Shown here piece after piece: positions 11,029 through 19,302 of a stretch of 37,661 nucleotides of DNA (within the stretch, counting starts at the first letter, position 1; each line of letters opens with the position of its first letter). The translations under genes and the position numbers were made by a program. Origin of the DNA: an uncultured Thiohalocapsa sp. (GTDB lineage: Bacteria; Pseudomonadota; Gammaproteobacteria; Chromatiales; Chromatiaceae); assembly GCF_913063425.1 (NCBI RefSeq), contig NZ_CAJXYK010000053.1:1-37661 (forward strand). Direction: 5' to 3'. Below the pieces are notes generated by a model. That model saw only the letters and a list, made by a program, of their open reading frames with translations. It made no database searches and was not told the origin of the DNA.

Positions 11029-11751
11029 TCAGCGCAGCTGCGGCAGCAGCTCGGCGAAATGCGCCACCGCCGGGAAGTCGTGGATCTGCCGCTCGGGCGC
11101 CCGGGAGTCCGGCGCACTTACCGCCAGCAGCCAGCGGAAGCCATAGTCGCGCGCCGCCCGCAGCACGTCCAGGTTGTCGTCCACGAAGAGCGTCCGCGCC
11201 GGGTCGAAGGGCTCGAGCTCCCGCACCCGGTCCCAGAAGCCCGGCGACTCCTTGGCGAGCTTGAGGTCATGGGCGCAGATCACCCGGTCGAGCTGCCCGC
11301 CGAGGCGTGTGCGCCGGAACTTGAGCGCGATGGATTTCTGGTGCGCGTTGGTCACCAGCACGCGGCGCTTGCCCCGGGCCGCCAGCGCATCCAGGAAGTC
11401 CGGCACATGGGGATGCACCGCGATCAGGTGCTCCACCTCGGCCTTGAGCAGCGCGATGTCGAGGCCGAGCTCGCGGCTCCAGTGGTCCACGCAGTACCAG
11501 TCGAGCGTGCCCTGGATGCGCCGGTATTTCGGCAGCAGGGCCGCCTTGGCCTCGCGCACACTGACCCCGAGCTTGTCCGCCCAGCGCCTGGGCACATGCT
11601 CCAGCCAGAAGTGGTTGTCGTAATAGAGGTCGAGCAGCGTGCCGTCCATGTCCAGAAAGACGCTGTCGATGGCGGTCCAGTCGAGCGCCGGCGCCGGCGT
11701 CCTGGCGGGCACCGGCTCGCGCGGCGGTGCGGGGTTGTTGCGCTGAGACAT
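11029..11751 (-). CDS. yrfG: HAD-family GMP/IMP nucleotidase YrfG
   Basis: The 240-residue haloacid-dehalogenase-type phosphatase has motif I FLDMDGTLLD (nucleophile D34, acid/base D36). Motif II lies in VLVTNAH, the motif III Lys in LKLAKESPGFW, and motif IV in TLFVDDNLDVL. Family signatures of the E. coli nucleotidase are preserved, including DNHFWLEHVP, LDWYCVDHWS and APDSRAPERQ. The N-terminus carries about 15 extra Pro/Ala residues, so a later start is possible. It hydrolyses purine 5'-monophosphates in the cytoplasm. Divergent pairing with nudE, another nucleotide-derivative hydrolase, is the same as in enteric bacteria. Confidence 0.93.
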   Translation of the reverse strand: MSQRNNPAPPREPVPARTPAPALDWTAIDSVFLDMDGTLLDLYYDNHFWLEHVPRRWADKLGVSVREAKAALLPKYRRIQGTLDWYCVDHWSRELGLDIALLKAEVEHLIAVHPHVPDFLDALAARGKRRVLVTNAHQKSIALKFRRTRLGGQLDRVICAHDLKLAKESPGFWDRVRELEPFDPARTLFVDDNLDVLRAARDYGFRWLLAVSAPDSRAPERQIHDFPAVAHFAELLPQLR

Positions 11752-11855
11752 GCTGACCCGCTGGCGATGGTTGGACGTAAGCCGGATGCCGCGCAGAATA
11801 CCCGACCGCGCAGCATCCTGCGCAGCGCACTGATCACCCCGGGAGCACCTGGCCG

Positions 11856-12416
11856 ATGACGAGACAGAAACCCCGTGTCCTGGCCCGGCGGCTCGCCGCG
11901 CAGTCGGGCATCTTCCGGGTCGAGGCGGTGGACCTCGCCTTCGCCAACGGCGCGCGGCGCACCTTCGAGCGCATCCTGGGCGGGCATGATTCAGTGATGA
12001 TCGTCCCGCTGGACGCCGACCGCCGGCTGCTGCTTGCCCGGGAGTACGCCGCCGGCAGCGACGACTACCAGCTGGGCTTCCCCAAGGGCGTGGTGGACGC
12101 GGACGAGCCCTTCCTCAGCGCCGCCGGGCGCGAGCTGCGCGAGGAGCTCGGCCTCGCCGCCGGCCGGCTCGACCTGGTCCACCGCGTCAGTGTTGTCCCG
12201 GGATACATCCAGCACGGCACCCGCATCGTGCTCGCGCGCGAGCTGCACCCGGACCCCTTGCCGGGCGACGAGCCGGAGCCCATCGAGGTGGTGCCCTGGC
12301 CGCTCGCCGACAGCGACGGGCTCCTGGCGCGCCCGGACTTCACCGAGGCCCGCTCCATCGCGGCCCTGTTCCTGGTGCAGCGCTTTCTGGCGGCGGTGGC
12401 GGAGCCCGCGGGCTGA
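11856..12416 (+). CDS. nudE: ADP compounds hydrolase NudE (Nudix)
   Basis: The 186-residue Nudix hydrolase has a complete Nudix box at residues 78-100: G78, five residues, E84, seven residues, then RELREELGL (R92-L100). The segment YAAGSDDYQLGFPKG just before it and VPGYIQHGTRIVLARELHPDPLPGDEPEPIE after it are NudE features. NudE cleaves ADP-ribose, NADH, Ap3A and related ADP conjugates, using Mg2+. GGGAG lies about 11 bases before the ATG. It diverges from yrfG across 104 bases. No downstream partner is closely spaced. Confidence 0.93.
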   Translation: MTRQKPRVLARRLAAQSGIFRVEAVDLAFANGARRTFERILGGHDSVMIVPLDADRRLLLAREYAAGSDDYQLGFPKGVVDADEPFLSAAGRELREELGLAAGRLDLVHRVSVVPGYIQHGTRIVLARELHPDPLPGDEPEPIEVVPWPLADSDGLLARPDFTEARSIAALFLVQRFLAAVAEPAG

Positions 12417-12502
12417 CCGCCGCGCGCCGACCGAGTAACAACAACGCCAAAGTCGCCCCGCCCGAGCCGCGAGGCCACGCCTGATTGAGTGGAGGTATCG
12501 CC

Positions 12503-13573
12503 ATGATCCGCGCGTCACAGCAGTCCACCGGCCGCGACCGCATGTCCATTGCTGCGCCGCTGGGGCTGTTGGCAGGCCTGCTGGTGGGCTTGACCCTCGG
12601 CACCGCTGCGGCCAGCGTCGATGAGTCGGTGGAATCCGCGCTCGCCCTGGACGACGAGCCCCGCGCCGAGCCGCTCGCCTATCCGGACTGGTTCAAGGAG
12701 CCCTTCCTGAATTTGCCGGACGACCACGCGGATGCGGTGGGGGCCGGCAAGGACCTGGTGGTCTACTTCGGCCAGCGCCGCTGCGCCTACTGCCACAAGC
12801 TGATGGACGTGAATTTCGGCGCACCCGACATCGTCAAGTACACCCGCAAGCACTTCGACATCGTGCCCGTGGATATCTGGGGCGTCGCCGAGGTGACGGA
12901 CCTTACGGGCAACACGCTCAGCGAGCGCGACTTCGCGCTGCGCGAGGAGACCAACTTCACGCCGTCACTGGTGTTCTACGACGAGACCGGCGCCGAGGCC
13001 CTGCGCCTGCGCGGCTACTATCCGCCCTACCAGTTTCGCGCGGCGCTGGAGTACGTCGCCGACGACCACTACCAACGCGAGTCCTTCCGCGATTACCTGG
13101 CCCGCGGCGAGAACCGCATGGTCTTCGGCCCCGCCGACCTCAACGACCAGGACTTCTTCGACGCGTCGCCCTACAATCTGGACCGCTCCGAGGTACCGAG
13201 CGAGCGCCCGCTGGTGGTGTTCTTCGAGCAGGGCGACTGCCATGCCTGCGACGTGCTGCACGGCGAGGCCCTGGATCAGGCGGAGATCCGGCGCCAGTTC
13301 GGCGAATTCGACAGCGTGCAGCTGGACATCTGGTCCGACACACCGGTGGTCACCCCAGCCGGCGAGCGCACCACGGCCCGGGCCTGGGCCCGGGCGCTCG
13401 GCATCTTCTACACGCCGTCACTGCTCTTCTTCGACGAGCACGGGCGGGAGATCCTGCGGGTGGACTCCGTGGTGGGCTTCTATCGGCTGCGCAACGTGCT
13501 GAACTACGTCAGCAGCAAGGCCTACCTGGATGAGCCCAATTACCAGCGCTGGCGAATGTCGCGGGCCTTCTGA
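12503..13573 (+). CDS. Secreted protein with two thioredoxin-like domains (SoxW-like)
   Basis: The ATG at 12503 has GGAGG 7 bases upstream and gives a 356-residue precursor. An N-terminal signal-type hydrophobic stretch spans about residues 15-37. Two related thioredoxin-like domains follow, each with a CxxC: C94-A-Y-C97 in VVYFGQRRCAYCHKLMDVN, and C246-H-A-C249 in VVFFEQGDCHACDVLHGE. Each domain has its own later TPSLVFYD or TPSLLFFD strand with a preceding cis-Pro-type segment, so the gene looks like an internal duplication. Related proteins (COG2143, SoxW-like) act in the periplasm to keep sulfur-oxidation or cytochrome-maturation partners reduced. No sox genes are nearby, so the partner is unknown. 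An upstream in-frame TTG (12485) is less likely. Confidence 0.8.
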   Translation: MIRASQQSTGRDRMSIAAPLGLLAGLLVGLTLGTAAASVDESVESALALDDEPRAEPLAYPDWFKEPFLNLPDDHADAVGAGKDLVVYFGQRRCAYCHKLMDVNFGAPDIVKYTRKHFDIVPVDIWGVAEVTDLTGNTLSERDFALREETNFTPSLVFYDETGAEALRLRGYYPPYQFRAALEYVADDHYQRESFRDYLARGENRMVFGPADLNDQDFFDASPYNLDRSEVPSERPLVVFFEQGDCHACDVLHGEALDQAEIRRQFGEFDSVQLDIWSDTPVVTPAGERTTARAWARALGIFYTPSLLFFDEHGREILRVDSVVGFYRLRNVLNYVSSKAYLDEPNYQRWRMSRAF

Positions 13574-13616
13574 AGCACCGCCCGCGCCCGCGACCGTCCC
13601 AGCGGGCGCCGCGCCC

Positions 13617-13659
13617 GGGGCGCCGAGCCCGGGGGCGCCGAGCCTGGGGGCGCCGAGCT
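13617..13659. repeat. Three-copy 15-bp GC-rich tandem repeat
   Basis: The 13-base core GGGGCGCCGAGCC occurs at 13617, 13632 and 13647 (the last ending in T) with a 15-base period. It lies in the 174-base gap before the small exported protein gene. It may be a slippage-prone microsatellite; no function is visible. Confidence 0.7.
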
Positions 13660-13747
13660 CCGCTCGGCCGCTGTCTGCCGTGCACCGGAGGGCCAGGCGC
13701 GCTGTGCTAGACTCCTACAGACTATCTGAGCAATTGCACCCAGATAC

Positions 13748-14302
13748 ATGATCAAAGGTTATTTTTTCACAGCCGTACTGGCCTTCGGCCTAGGCTGGGC
13801 AGCGGCGACGCTGCTGCCCAGCCCATGGGGCTCGGACGGCGTGCCAGAGGCGCCCGCGCCCGCCCTCCCCTCGGCGCAAGCACCGGCACCCGAACCCGAG
13901 CCGGCCGCGCCTGCCGCTCTGCACGCTGACGCCTCCGCCGACACGGCCCAGCTGGTGCCGGCGCCGACCCCCGTCGCCCCAGCCCCCGTCGCCCCAGCCC
14001 CTGTCGCCCCAGCCCGGCTCACGGCGGCAGAGGCCGGGCTGCAACGGTCAGAGGCACGGCGCGCGGGCGAGGCCGTGTCCATCGCCTCCAGCGCAGCCGT
14101 CGCCGCGGAGCGCGTGCGGTCCCAGGGCGCAACGGTCAGGACGAGCGCAAGCGGGCGCGCGGCCCAGCACGACCGCGTGGCCCAGCAGGAATACGGCTCC
14201 CGCTGCCAAACCCTCAAAGGTATCTGCACCCTGCCGAAGCCTCAGCCCATCGGCTCGGTCTGCTACTGCAAGGGCAAGGTGCGGGGTACCACCATCCGCT
14301 AG
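13748..14302 (+). CDS. Small exported Pro/Ala-rich protein with Cys-rich C-terminus (unknown)
   Basis: I do not recognise this 184-residue protein. It starts with a hydrophobic helix (residues 3-23, GYFFTAVLAFGLGWAAATLL) that is a signal anchor or uncleaved signal. A Pro/Ala-rich low-complexity stretch of about 70 residues with a VAPAP tandem repeat follows. Next comes an Ala/Ser/Arg-rich probably helical segment, and finally a compact tail with four Cys (CQTLKGIC and CYC within the last 35 residues). The tail looks like a small disulfide or metal-binding module presented outside the cytoplasm on a Pro/Ala spacer. The ATG at 13748 has no strong Shine-Dalgarno. It follows the double-thioredoxin gene by 174 bases, which could be relevant if the tail forms disulfides. 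Confidence 0.65.
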   Translation: MIKGYFFTAVLAFGLGWAAATLLPSPWGSDGVPEAPAPALPSAQAPAPEPEPAAPAALHADASADTAQLVPAPTPVAPAPVAPAPVAPARLTAAEAGLQRSEARRAGEAVSIASSAAVAAERVRSQGATVRTSASGRAAQHDRVAQQEYGSRCQTLKGICTLPKPQPIGSVCYCKGKVRGTTIR

Positions 14303-14317
14303 AGCGGGCAGCAGCCC

Positions 14318-16996
14318 CTACTCCTGCTGGGGATCGGGCTCATCCCCGGGGGCCGCGTCGCCAGGGGCTGGCGCCTCTGGCGTGGCATCTCCGCCGCCAT
14401 CCGTCTGCCCATTGTCGGGCACCGACTCGCGGTCCCCGCTCACCCGGGCGGTGATCTGCGCGCGCGGGTCGTAGATGACGCAGGCCGGGCGCGTCGCTGC
14501 GGCCACGCCCTCGCTGGTCCAGACCCGCAACCGCACCGGGCGGACCCGCAGATCCTTGTATTCCTCGATGTCGCGCGGCGCCGCGCCCTTGTCCGCGGGC
14601 TCCGTGAGCGTGCAGGCCTCCGCCTCTTCCGGCTCGCCCTCGGCAGTGGGGCGCGGGTTGAACTTCGCGAACGGCAGCTGCACCGGTCGGAACTCGGCGA
14701 TGATGCCTTCCATGTTCGGCAGCACGCGAATGCGGTCCGCGGGCTGCGCGCCCAGGGTCACGGCGGTGCTGCGCCACAGCCGTGTGCCTGGGATGAGGAT
14801 GCTGGCGGGCTGCTCGGCCACCACATAGATGGCCTTGTCCATGGCCTCGTCCTTGATGCGCGGCGCCGGCGAGACCCAGCCCTGGTTGCGGAAGATGGAG
14901 TCGAGGGCCGTCACGTCCGGCGGCAGGCGGATCTCCACCGGCGGGTGCACCTGCACCGCATCGCGCCGGCCGCGGCCGTCGAGCCAGCCGGTGGTGACCT
15001 GCACCTGCACCTTGTCGGTCCAGGCGGGTACCGAGATGAGCACCAGCTGTGAGCGCAGGCTGGGCGCCATCTCCGCCGGCGCCGAGATGACCCAGCCGAA
15101 GCCCACGCGCTCCCCGTCGCTCTTGCCGGTGGAGCCGTTGCCGAAACCGATGGCCATCGACTCCGTGCCGCTCTGCACCAGCCGCCGGATGAGGTCGAAG
15201 CCGGCACCGCCGGTGCCGCCGGCGCCGGCGAGGGCGGTGTCCCGCAGCACCCCGAGCACGTCGTTCTTCGGGAACACCGCGTAGGTGTAGGCGTCCAGCT
15301 CGCGCATGCTCTCGATGAAGTTGAACAGGCCGCTCGGCGGGTTGACGATGACATCATCCGCGCGCACCAGCTCGGGGCAGGTCAGGAAGACCCGGGCGTC
15401 GGCTGCAGTGTCCGCCGCGGTCTCGGCGAGGGCGTCCAGCAACGCATCCGGGATCGGGTAGCGCGGCTCGAAGCTCGCACGCGTGTCGTTGATCTGGCTG
15501 AAATACCACTCATCCACGAGCAGCTGCCAGGTATCGTCCTCGGTCCAGCCGATGGGGAACAGCGACTGGGTGCGGGCACAGCTCGCCTCAGGCAGCGCTT
15601 CGGCAGGCTCGGTCGCCGCGCTCCTTCGGCGCGCAATGAAGAAATCCCGCGGCGCCGTCACCCGGAAGTTGACGCGCACATTGCAGGCCGTCTCGTCGCT
15701 GGCGCGGATGGGCTGCACCTGGATCTCCATGTACTTGGCCCAAGGCTCCGTGAGCCGGATGGCGCCCCCCTTGGGACTCCCGCCTTCCGCGGTCGGCGGC
15801 CCGTTGTCCTCGCCGCTCTCTGGGGCGACGGCATCCTCCCCGCTCGCCTCCACGGCTGTCACCTCCGCCCCATCCGCCCCCGCATCCGTGCGCGTGCCGG
15901 GATCGGCATCGAGATCGGTATCAGGATCGGCAGCGGCATCGCTGTCGTCCGCGATCCCGGCCTCGAGCGCCGCCTCCTGCGACAGGAAGCGCCCCTGATG
16001 GTCGATCAGGAAGCGCTTCTCCGGCAGGCTCAGGACCACATCCAGGGTGCGGCGAATGAGCTCGGGATATTGCTCCGCTCGCACGCCGGGGGCGGGGCTC
16101 GGGCAGGCTTCGTCCTCCTCCCCGATGCTCTGCACCAGCGATGCCTCGTTGGTGTTGAGCCGCTTTTCGATGTCATCCAGCCAGGCTTGGTACAGCGCCG
16201 CCTGCTTGTCGTAGGCGGCCTGCTGCGCTGCGTCCACGCCCTCGCAGGCGTCTGCGCCGTCGCTTGGTCTGCGCGTGCGGCAGACATAGGTGCGCATATA
16301 GTCGGTCAGCCCGGGACCGCTGGCTTCGATGTCCTCGAAGACGATCTCCGGCTCGACCGTCACCGCTACGAAGGCGCGGTCGCGGGTGTTGCGCCCCGGC
16401 ACCACGGTGGTGTCGAACTTGAGCCCGTAGATGGAGTTGGCCGTCAGATCGTGGCGGTCGTCCAGCATGTTCTCCAGGATCTGCTGGCGGATCATGTCGC
16501 GGATGCCGGAAAGCACGGCAAAGCGATCCCGAAACGAGAGCTGCTGCATGGCGCCGGCCCCATGGTCGCCCGCGTCCTGCCCGGGGACGCCGCCGGCGGC
16601 CTCCGCCTGCGCGCCGGCGCTGAGCGCCGCACGGCTGTAGAGTCGGCCCGAGGCGAGATCCTCGGGTGTCACCGCGCTCAGGCGCTCGAGCTGCTGGCGC
16701 AGCCAGTAGTCCTGGTCGTAGCGGTCGTTCACCAGGCGCTCCCGGGTGTAGACCTCAGGGCTGTCCACGTAGATGCTGCCGCGGGTCGTGAAGGGCCAGA
16801 ACGGCAGCAGCAGCACGCCGAGCAGGTGCAGCACCACCGCCAGGAGTGCGGCCAGTGCCAAGAGCTTCAGGCCCTGCACGCCGCAGAGCCGGCCGCAGAG
16901 ACCGCGCAGACCCGAGCCGAAGGCGCCCACGAAGGTGCGCAGCCGACCGGGCGCGGACGCGGTCGCGGTGTCGGTGGCTGGATCTGTTGGGCTCAC
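14318..16996 (-). CDS. Large membrane-anchored protein of unknown function
   Basis: The product is 892 residues from a GTG at 16996, chosen because GGAGACAGG lies just before it and the natural N-terminus begins MSPTDPATDTATAS. The same frame stays open far upstream but lacks a start context and overlaps the DUF6279 gene. One strong membrane helix lies near residues 41-65 (KLLALAALLAVVLHLLGVLLL), with most of the protein probably periplasmic after it. Visible parts are a segment of long helices (RERLVNDRYDQDYWLRQQLER), an Asp/Ala-rich linker at about 355-380, and a mainly beta C-terminal half with phrases such as GFGNGSTGKSDGERVGFGWV and VQVQVTTGWLDGRGRRDAV. The tail is acidic and Pro-rich. 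I cannot assign a family. It is followed in the opposite direction by the exported protein at 13748 and preceded by a lipoprotein gene on the same strand. Confidence 0.8.
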   Translation of the reverse strand: MSPTDPATDTATASAPGRLRTFVGAFGSGLRGLCGRLCGVQGLKLLALAALLAVVLHLLGVLLLPFWPFTTRGSIYVDSPEVYTRERLVNDRYDQDYWLRQQLERLSAVTPEDLASGRLYSRAALSAGAQAEAAGGVPGQDAGDHGAGAMQQLSFRDRFAVLSGIRDMIRQQILENMLDDRHDLTANSIYGLKFDTTVVPGRNTRDRAFVAVTVEPEIVFEDIEASGPGLTDYMRTYVCRTRRPSDGADACEGVDAAQQAAYDKQAALYQAWLDDIEKRLNTNEASLVQSIGEEDEACPSPAPGVRAEQYPELIRRTLDVVLSLPEKRFLIDHQGRFLSQEAALEAGIADDSDAAADPDTDLDADPGTRTDAGADGAEVTAVEASGEDAVAPESGEDNGPPTAEGGSPKGGAIRLTEPWAKYMEIQVQPIRASDETACNVRVNFRVTAPRDFFIARRRSAATEPAEALPEASCARTQSLFPIGWTEDDTWQLLVDEWYFSQINDTRASFEPRYPIPDALLDALAETAADTAADARVFLTCPELVRADDVIVNPPSGLFNFIESMRELDAYTYAVFPKNDVLGVLRDTALAGAGGTGGAGFDLIRRLVQSGTESMAIGFGNGSTGKSDGERVGFGWVISAPAEMAPSLRSQLVLISVPAWTDKVQVQVTTGWLDGRGRRDAVQVHPPVEIRLPPDVTALDSIFRNQGWVSPAPRIKDEAMDKAIYVVAEQPASILIPGTRLWRSTAVTLGAQPADRIRVLPNMEGIIAEFRPVQLPFAKFNPRPTAEGEPEEAEACTLTEPADKGAAPRDIEEYKDLRVRPVRLRVWTSEGVAAATRPACVIYDPRAQITARVSGDRESVPDNGQTDGGGDATPEAPAPGDAAPGDEPDPQQE

Positions 16997-17097
16997 GGCC
17001 TGTCTCCGCGGTTTGGTGTGGGAGCCCTGCGCGGTTGGCCTGCGCTCGCCGCTCAAGGGTGGATGCCCGTGTCCTCGCCGGCGCTCGCCCGGCGCTG

Positions 17098-17970
17098 TCA
17101 GCAGGCCACGGGCGCCATGTGCGGGTCGCGCTGCAGCCGCATGAAGTCGCGGCGCAGGCCCGTGAGCCGGTCGATGAGCTGACGCCGCTGCGCTGCGCTG
17201 AAACTGTCGTCGAGTCGCACCAGCAAATCCGTGATGCCGGCCCGCAGCTCGCGCTGACTTCGCGCCAGCGCCGGCGGCATGTCGCTGTAGTCCACCAGCC
17301 AGTCGGTGAGGAAGGCCTCGACGCGCGCGCTCGACGCGCCGCGGCGCAGCAGCGCAATGAGCTCGCGCCGCTTGCGGTCGCGGTACTCGTACCAGGTGGC
17401 GGTTTCGGGCAGATCCGCCACCACGTCCCGCACGATGCCCCGCTGGCGGGCGTCGAGCTCGCCGAGCCACCAGCGCATGTTGTCGGCATAGCGCTCGACG
17501 CGCTTGGCGACCCGCTCCGCTTCGGGGCGGGCGGCGTCGTCGGCGTCCTCCCGGGCCTCTTCGCGGAAGCGCCGCTCCAGCGCGCTGATCTGGCCCTGGT
17601 CCAGGTCCGCCAGCAGCGGCGCGGCGGCCGCCGCCGCCAGCGTGAAGTGGCGGCGGTAGATCACCTCGAACTGGTCCAGCAGGCAGGCGACGTCGGCGCG
17701 GTTGAACCCCTTGCGCGCGTCGTTCTGGGCGCTGTCGAAGAAGGCGGCGAGGTAGGGGAGCTCGTCCTGCCGGTGCTGCCTCAGCGCAGCATCCAGCGTC
17801 GGCGACCAGCGCTCCATCTGCGCACCGTCCAGGCCCAAATAATCGTCGGCATAGCGCTCGATGAAGAAATCGGCGGTGTTGTAGGCGAGCTGCATGCCCG
17901 AGCAGCCGGACAGCAGCAGCGCCGCGGTGGCCAGGAGCAGGCGCAGCAGAGGCGGGGGCAGCAAGGTCAT
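17098..17970 (-). CDS. DUF6279-family lipoprotein
   Basis: The 290-residue precursor starts MTLLPPPLLRLLLATAALLLSGC. The lipobox LLSGC marks lipid attachment at Cys23 and outer-membrane or periplasmic anchoring. The mature part starts SGMQLAYNTADFFIERYADDYLGLDGAQ, the signature opening of the DUF6279 family, and is otherwise helical and rich in Arg and Asp. Function is unknown. I chose the ATG at 17970 because it places the signal peptide at the N-terminus; a start at 18048 would add 26 charged residues ahead of it. It precedes the 892-residue protein gene by about 100 bases on the same strand and may form an operon with it. An AT-rich AATATA at 18025-18030 upstream (TATATT on this strand) could be its -10. 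Confidence 0.85.
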   Translation of the reverse strand: MTLLPPPLLRLLLATAALLLSGCSGMQLAYNTADFFIERYADDYLGLDGAQMERWSPTLDAALRQHRQDELPYLAAFFDSAQNDARKGFNRADVACLLDQFEVIYRRHFTLAAAAAAPLLADLDQGQISALERRFREEAREDADDAARPEAERVAKRVERYADNMRWWLGELDARQRGIVRDVVADLPETATWYEYRDRKRRELIALLRRGASSARVEAFLTDWLVDYSDMPPALARSQRELRAGITDLLVRLDDSFSAAQRRQLIDRLTGLRRDFMRLQRDPHMAPVAC

Positions 17971-18081
17971 GGGGCGCGGATTCTTCCCGTGCGCGGCCGC
18001 GGTTGCGCGGCCGGTGTAGGCCGCAATATAGCACCCGGTCCGGAGCACAACCGGCCACCCGCGTCAGCACTCGCAGAGCCC

Positions 18082-18699
18082 ATGCAGACAAGCACGTCGA
18101 CAACCATGCCGCCGGGCACCGCCCGGTCCAGCGCCGCCGCCGGGATCGGCGGCCTCTGGCGCCGCCGCACGCAGCCGGCGCCGCTCGCGGCCATGATGGC
18201 CCGCTTTCCGCAGGCGGGCCGGGTGGTGTGGATCGGCATCCGCGCCGGCAAGCGCGGTGCCGTCGAGCCTCTGGAGCAGGTGGAGGCCCAAGCCGGTCTC
18301 GGCCTTGCCGGTGACCACTATGCGCAGCCGGAGCGGGCCGGCCGCGGGCAGCGCAAGCGCCAGGTGACGCTGATCCAGGCCGAGCACCTCGCGGTGCTGG
18401 GCGCATTGCTCGGCGAGCCGCCCATCGACCCGGCGCGGCTGCGGCGCAACCTGGTGGTGTCCGGCATCAACCTGCTGGCGCTGAAGGACAAGCGCTTTCG
18501 CATCGGCAGCGCGGTGCTCGTGATGACGGGCCTCGCGCACCCCTGCTCACGCATGGAGGAGACCCTTGGCGCCGGCGGCTACAACGCCATGCGCGGGCAC
18601 GGCGGCATCACCGCGGCGGTGCTGACATCCGGCACGCTCGCGGTGGGCGACCTGGTGGTGCCACTGGACCCGCCTGATGCAGACGCCGGCGCTGACTGA
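18082..18699 (+). CDS. MOSC domain-containing protein
   Basis: The 205-residue product has the MOSC core from about residue 45: GRVVWIGIRAGKRG, LAGDHYAQP, KRQVTLIQAEHL, then RRNLVVSGINLLAL and the conserved Cys loop HPCSRMEETLG ending in GGITAAVLTSG. MOSC domains handle sulfur bound to molybdenum cofactor or transfer activated sulfur, and the Cys in HPCSRME is the expected ligand position. The first about 38 residues are poorly conserved in character, so an ATG near 18193 (MMARFPQ) is a possible true start. It diverges from the DUF6279 gene and is followed after 40 bases by the DCC-family gene, probably co-transcribed. Confidence 0.85.
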   Translation: MQTSTSTTMPPGTARSSAAAGIGGLWRRRTQPAPLAAMMARFPQAGRVVWIGIRAGKRGAVEPLEQVEAQAGLGLAGDHYAQPERAGRGQRKRQVTLIQAEHLAVLGALLGEPPIDPARLRRNLVVSGINLLALKDKRFRIGSAVLVMTGLAHPCSRMEETLGAGGYNAMRGHGGITAAVLTSGTLAVGDLVVPLDPPDADAGAD

Positions 18700-18739
18700 C
18701 CACCACCGCCGACCACACCGACCACAGCAGCAGAGCACC

Positions 18740-19132
18740 ATGACCCAAGCCACCGAGACAGCACTCACCACCTTCTTCGACGGCGGCTGCCCGCTGTGCA
18801 GCAAAGAGATCGCCCACTACCGGCGCGTGGACCGGGCCGGGCGCATCCGCTGGGTGGACATCACCCAGGACACCGAGGCCCTCGCCGCCGCCGGCCTGGA
18901 CCAGGCCACCGCCATGCGCCGCCTGCATGTGCAGGACACCGACGGCCGGCTCATCCAGGGCGTGCCCGCGTTCGTCGCCATCTGGCGGCAGCTGCCGGGC
19001 TATCGGCTGCTGGCGCGCGTGGTCTCCACGCTGCGCCTCACGCGCCCACTGGATGCCGCCTACCGGCGCTTCGCGGACTGGCGCTTCGAGCGCCGCTGCC
19101 GCGACGGGGCCTGCGCCATCGAGCAGCGCTGA
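18740..19132 (+). CDS. DCC-family thiol-disulfide oxidoreductase-like protein (DUF393)
   Basis: The 130-residue protein carries the family signature near its start, FFDGGCPLCSKEIAHYRR, in which DGGCPLC is the DxxCxxC motif. RIRWVDITQD and GVPAFVAIWRQLPGYRLLARVV follow. It is a thioredoxin-fold relative of uncertain reaction. The start at 18740 puts the signature about 13 residues in, as is usual; the frame extends upstream into the MOSC gene without a better start. It is 40 bases after the MOSC gene, suggesting one transcript, and ends in RDGACAIEQR. Confidence 0.88.
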   Translation: MTQATETALTTFFDGGCPLCSKEIAHYRRVDRAGRIRWVDITQDTEALAAAGLDQATAMRRLHVQDTDGRLIQGVPAFVAIWRQLPGYRLLARVVSTLRLTRPLDAAYRRFADWRFERRCRDGACAIEQR

Positions 19133-19187
19133 TCGCACTGCGGCAGCGTTGTGCACCCTGTTCGGCACGCATCCGGGCGGGAGGGGT

Positions 19188-19216
19188 TTGGCAAGATCGG
19201 GGTTTGTACCTAGACT
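19188..19216 (+). promoter_or_regulatory. Sigma70-like promoter before kaiB
   Basis: TTGGCA (19188-19193) and TAGACT (19211-19216) are separated by exactly 17 bases. They match the -35 in five of six and the -10 in four of six positions. The predicted transcript would start near 19223, giving a leader of about 80 bases before the kaiB ATG. Confidence 0.5.
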
Positions 19217-19302
19217 CAATCAGGGAAAGCCGCGCATCCGGCTTGGCTGGACGGACCAAGGCATGCGCAGAAACCGGCAGCAAGCTCCAACAAGCGCCTG
19301 AC

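Noticed and set aside
16997-18406. Upstream extension of the 892-residue protein to 1362 codons
   Set aside because: The extension overlaps the DUF6279 lipoprotein and MOSC genes, has shadow-type composition, and a GTG with ribosome site at 16996 explains the start.
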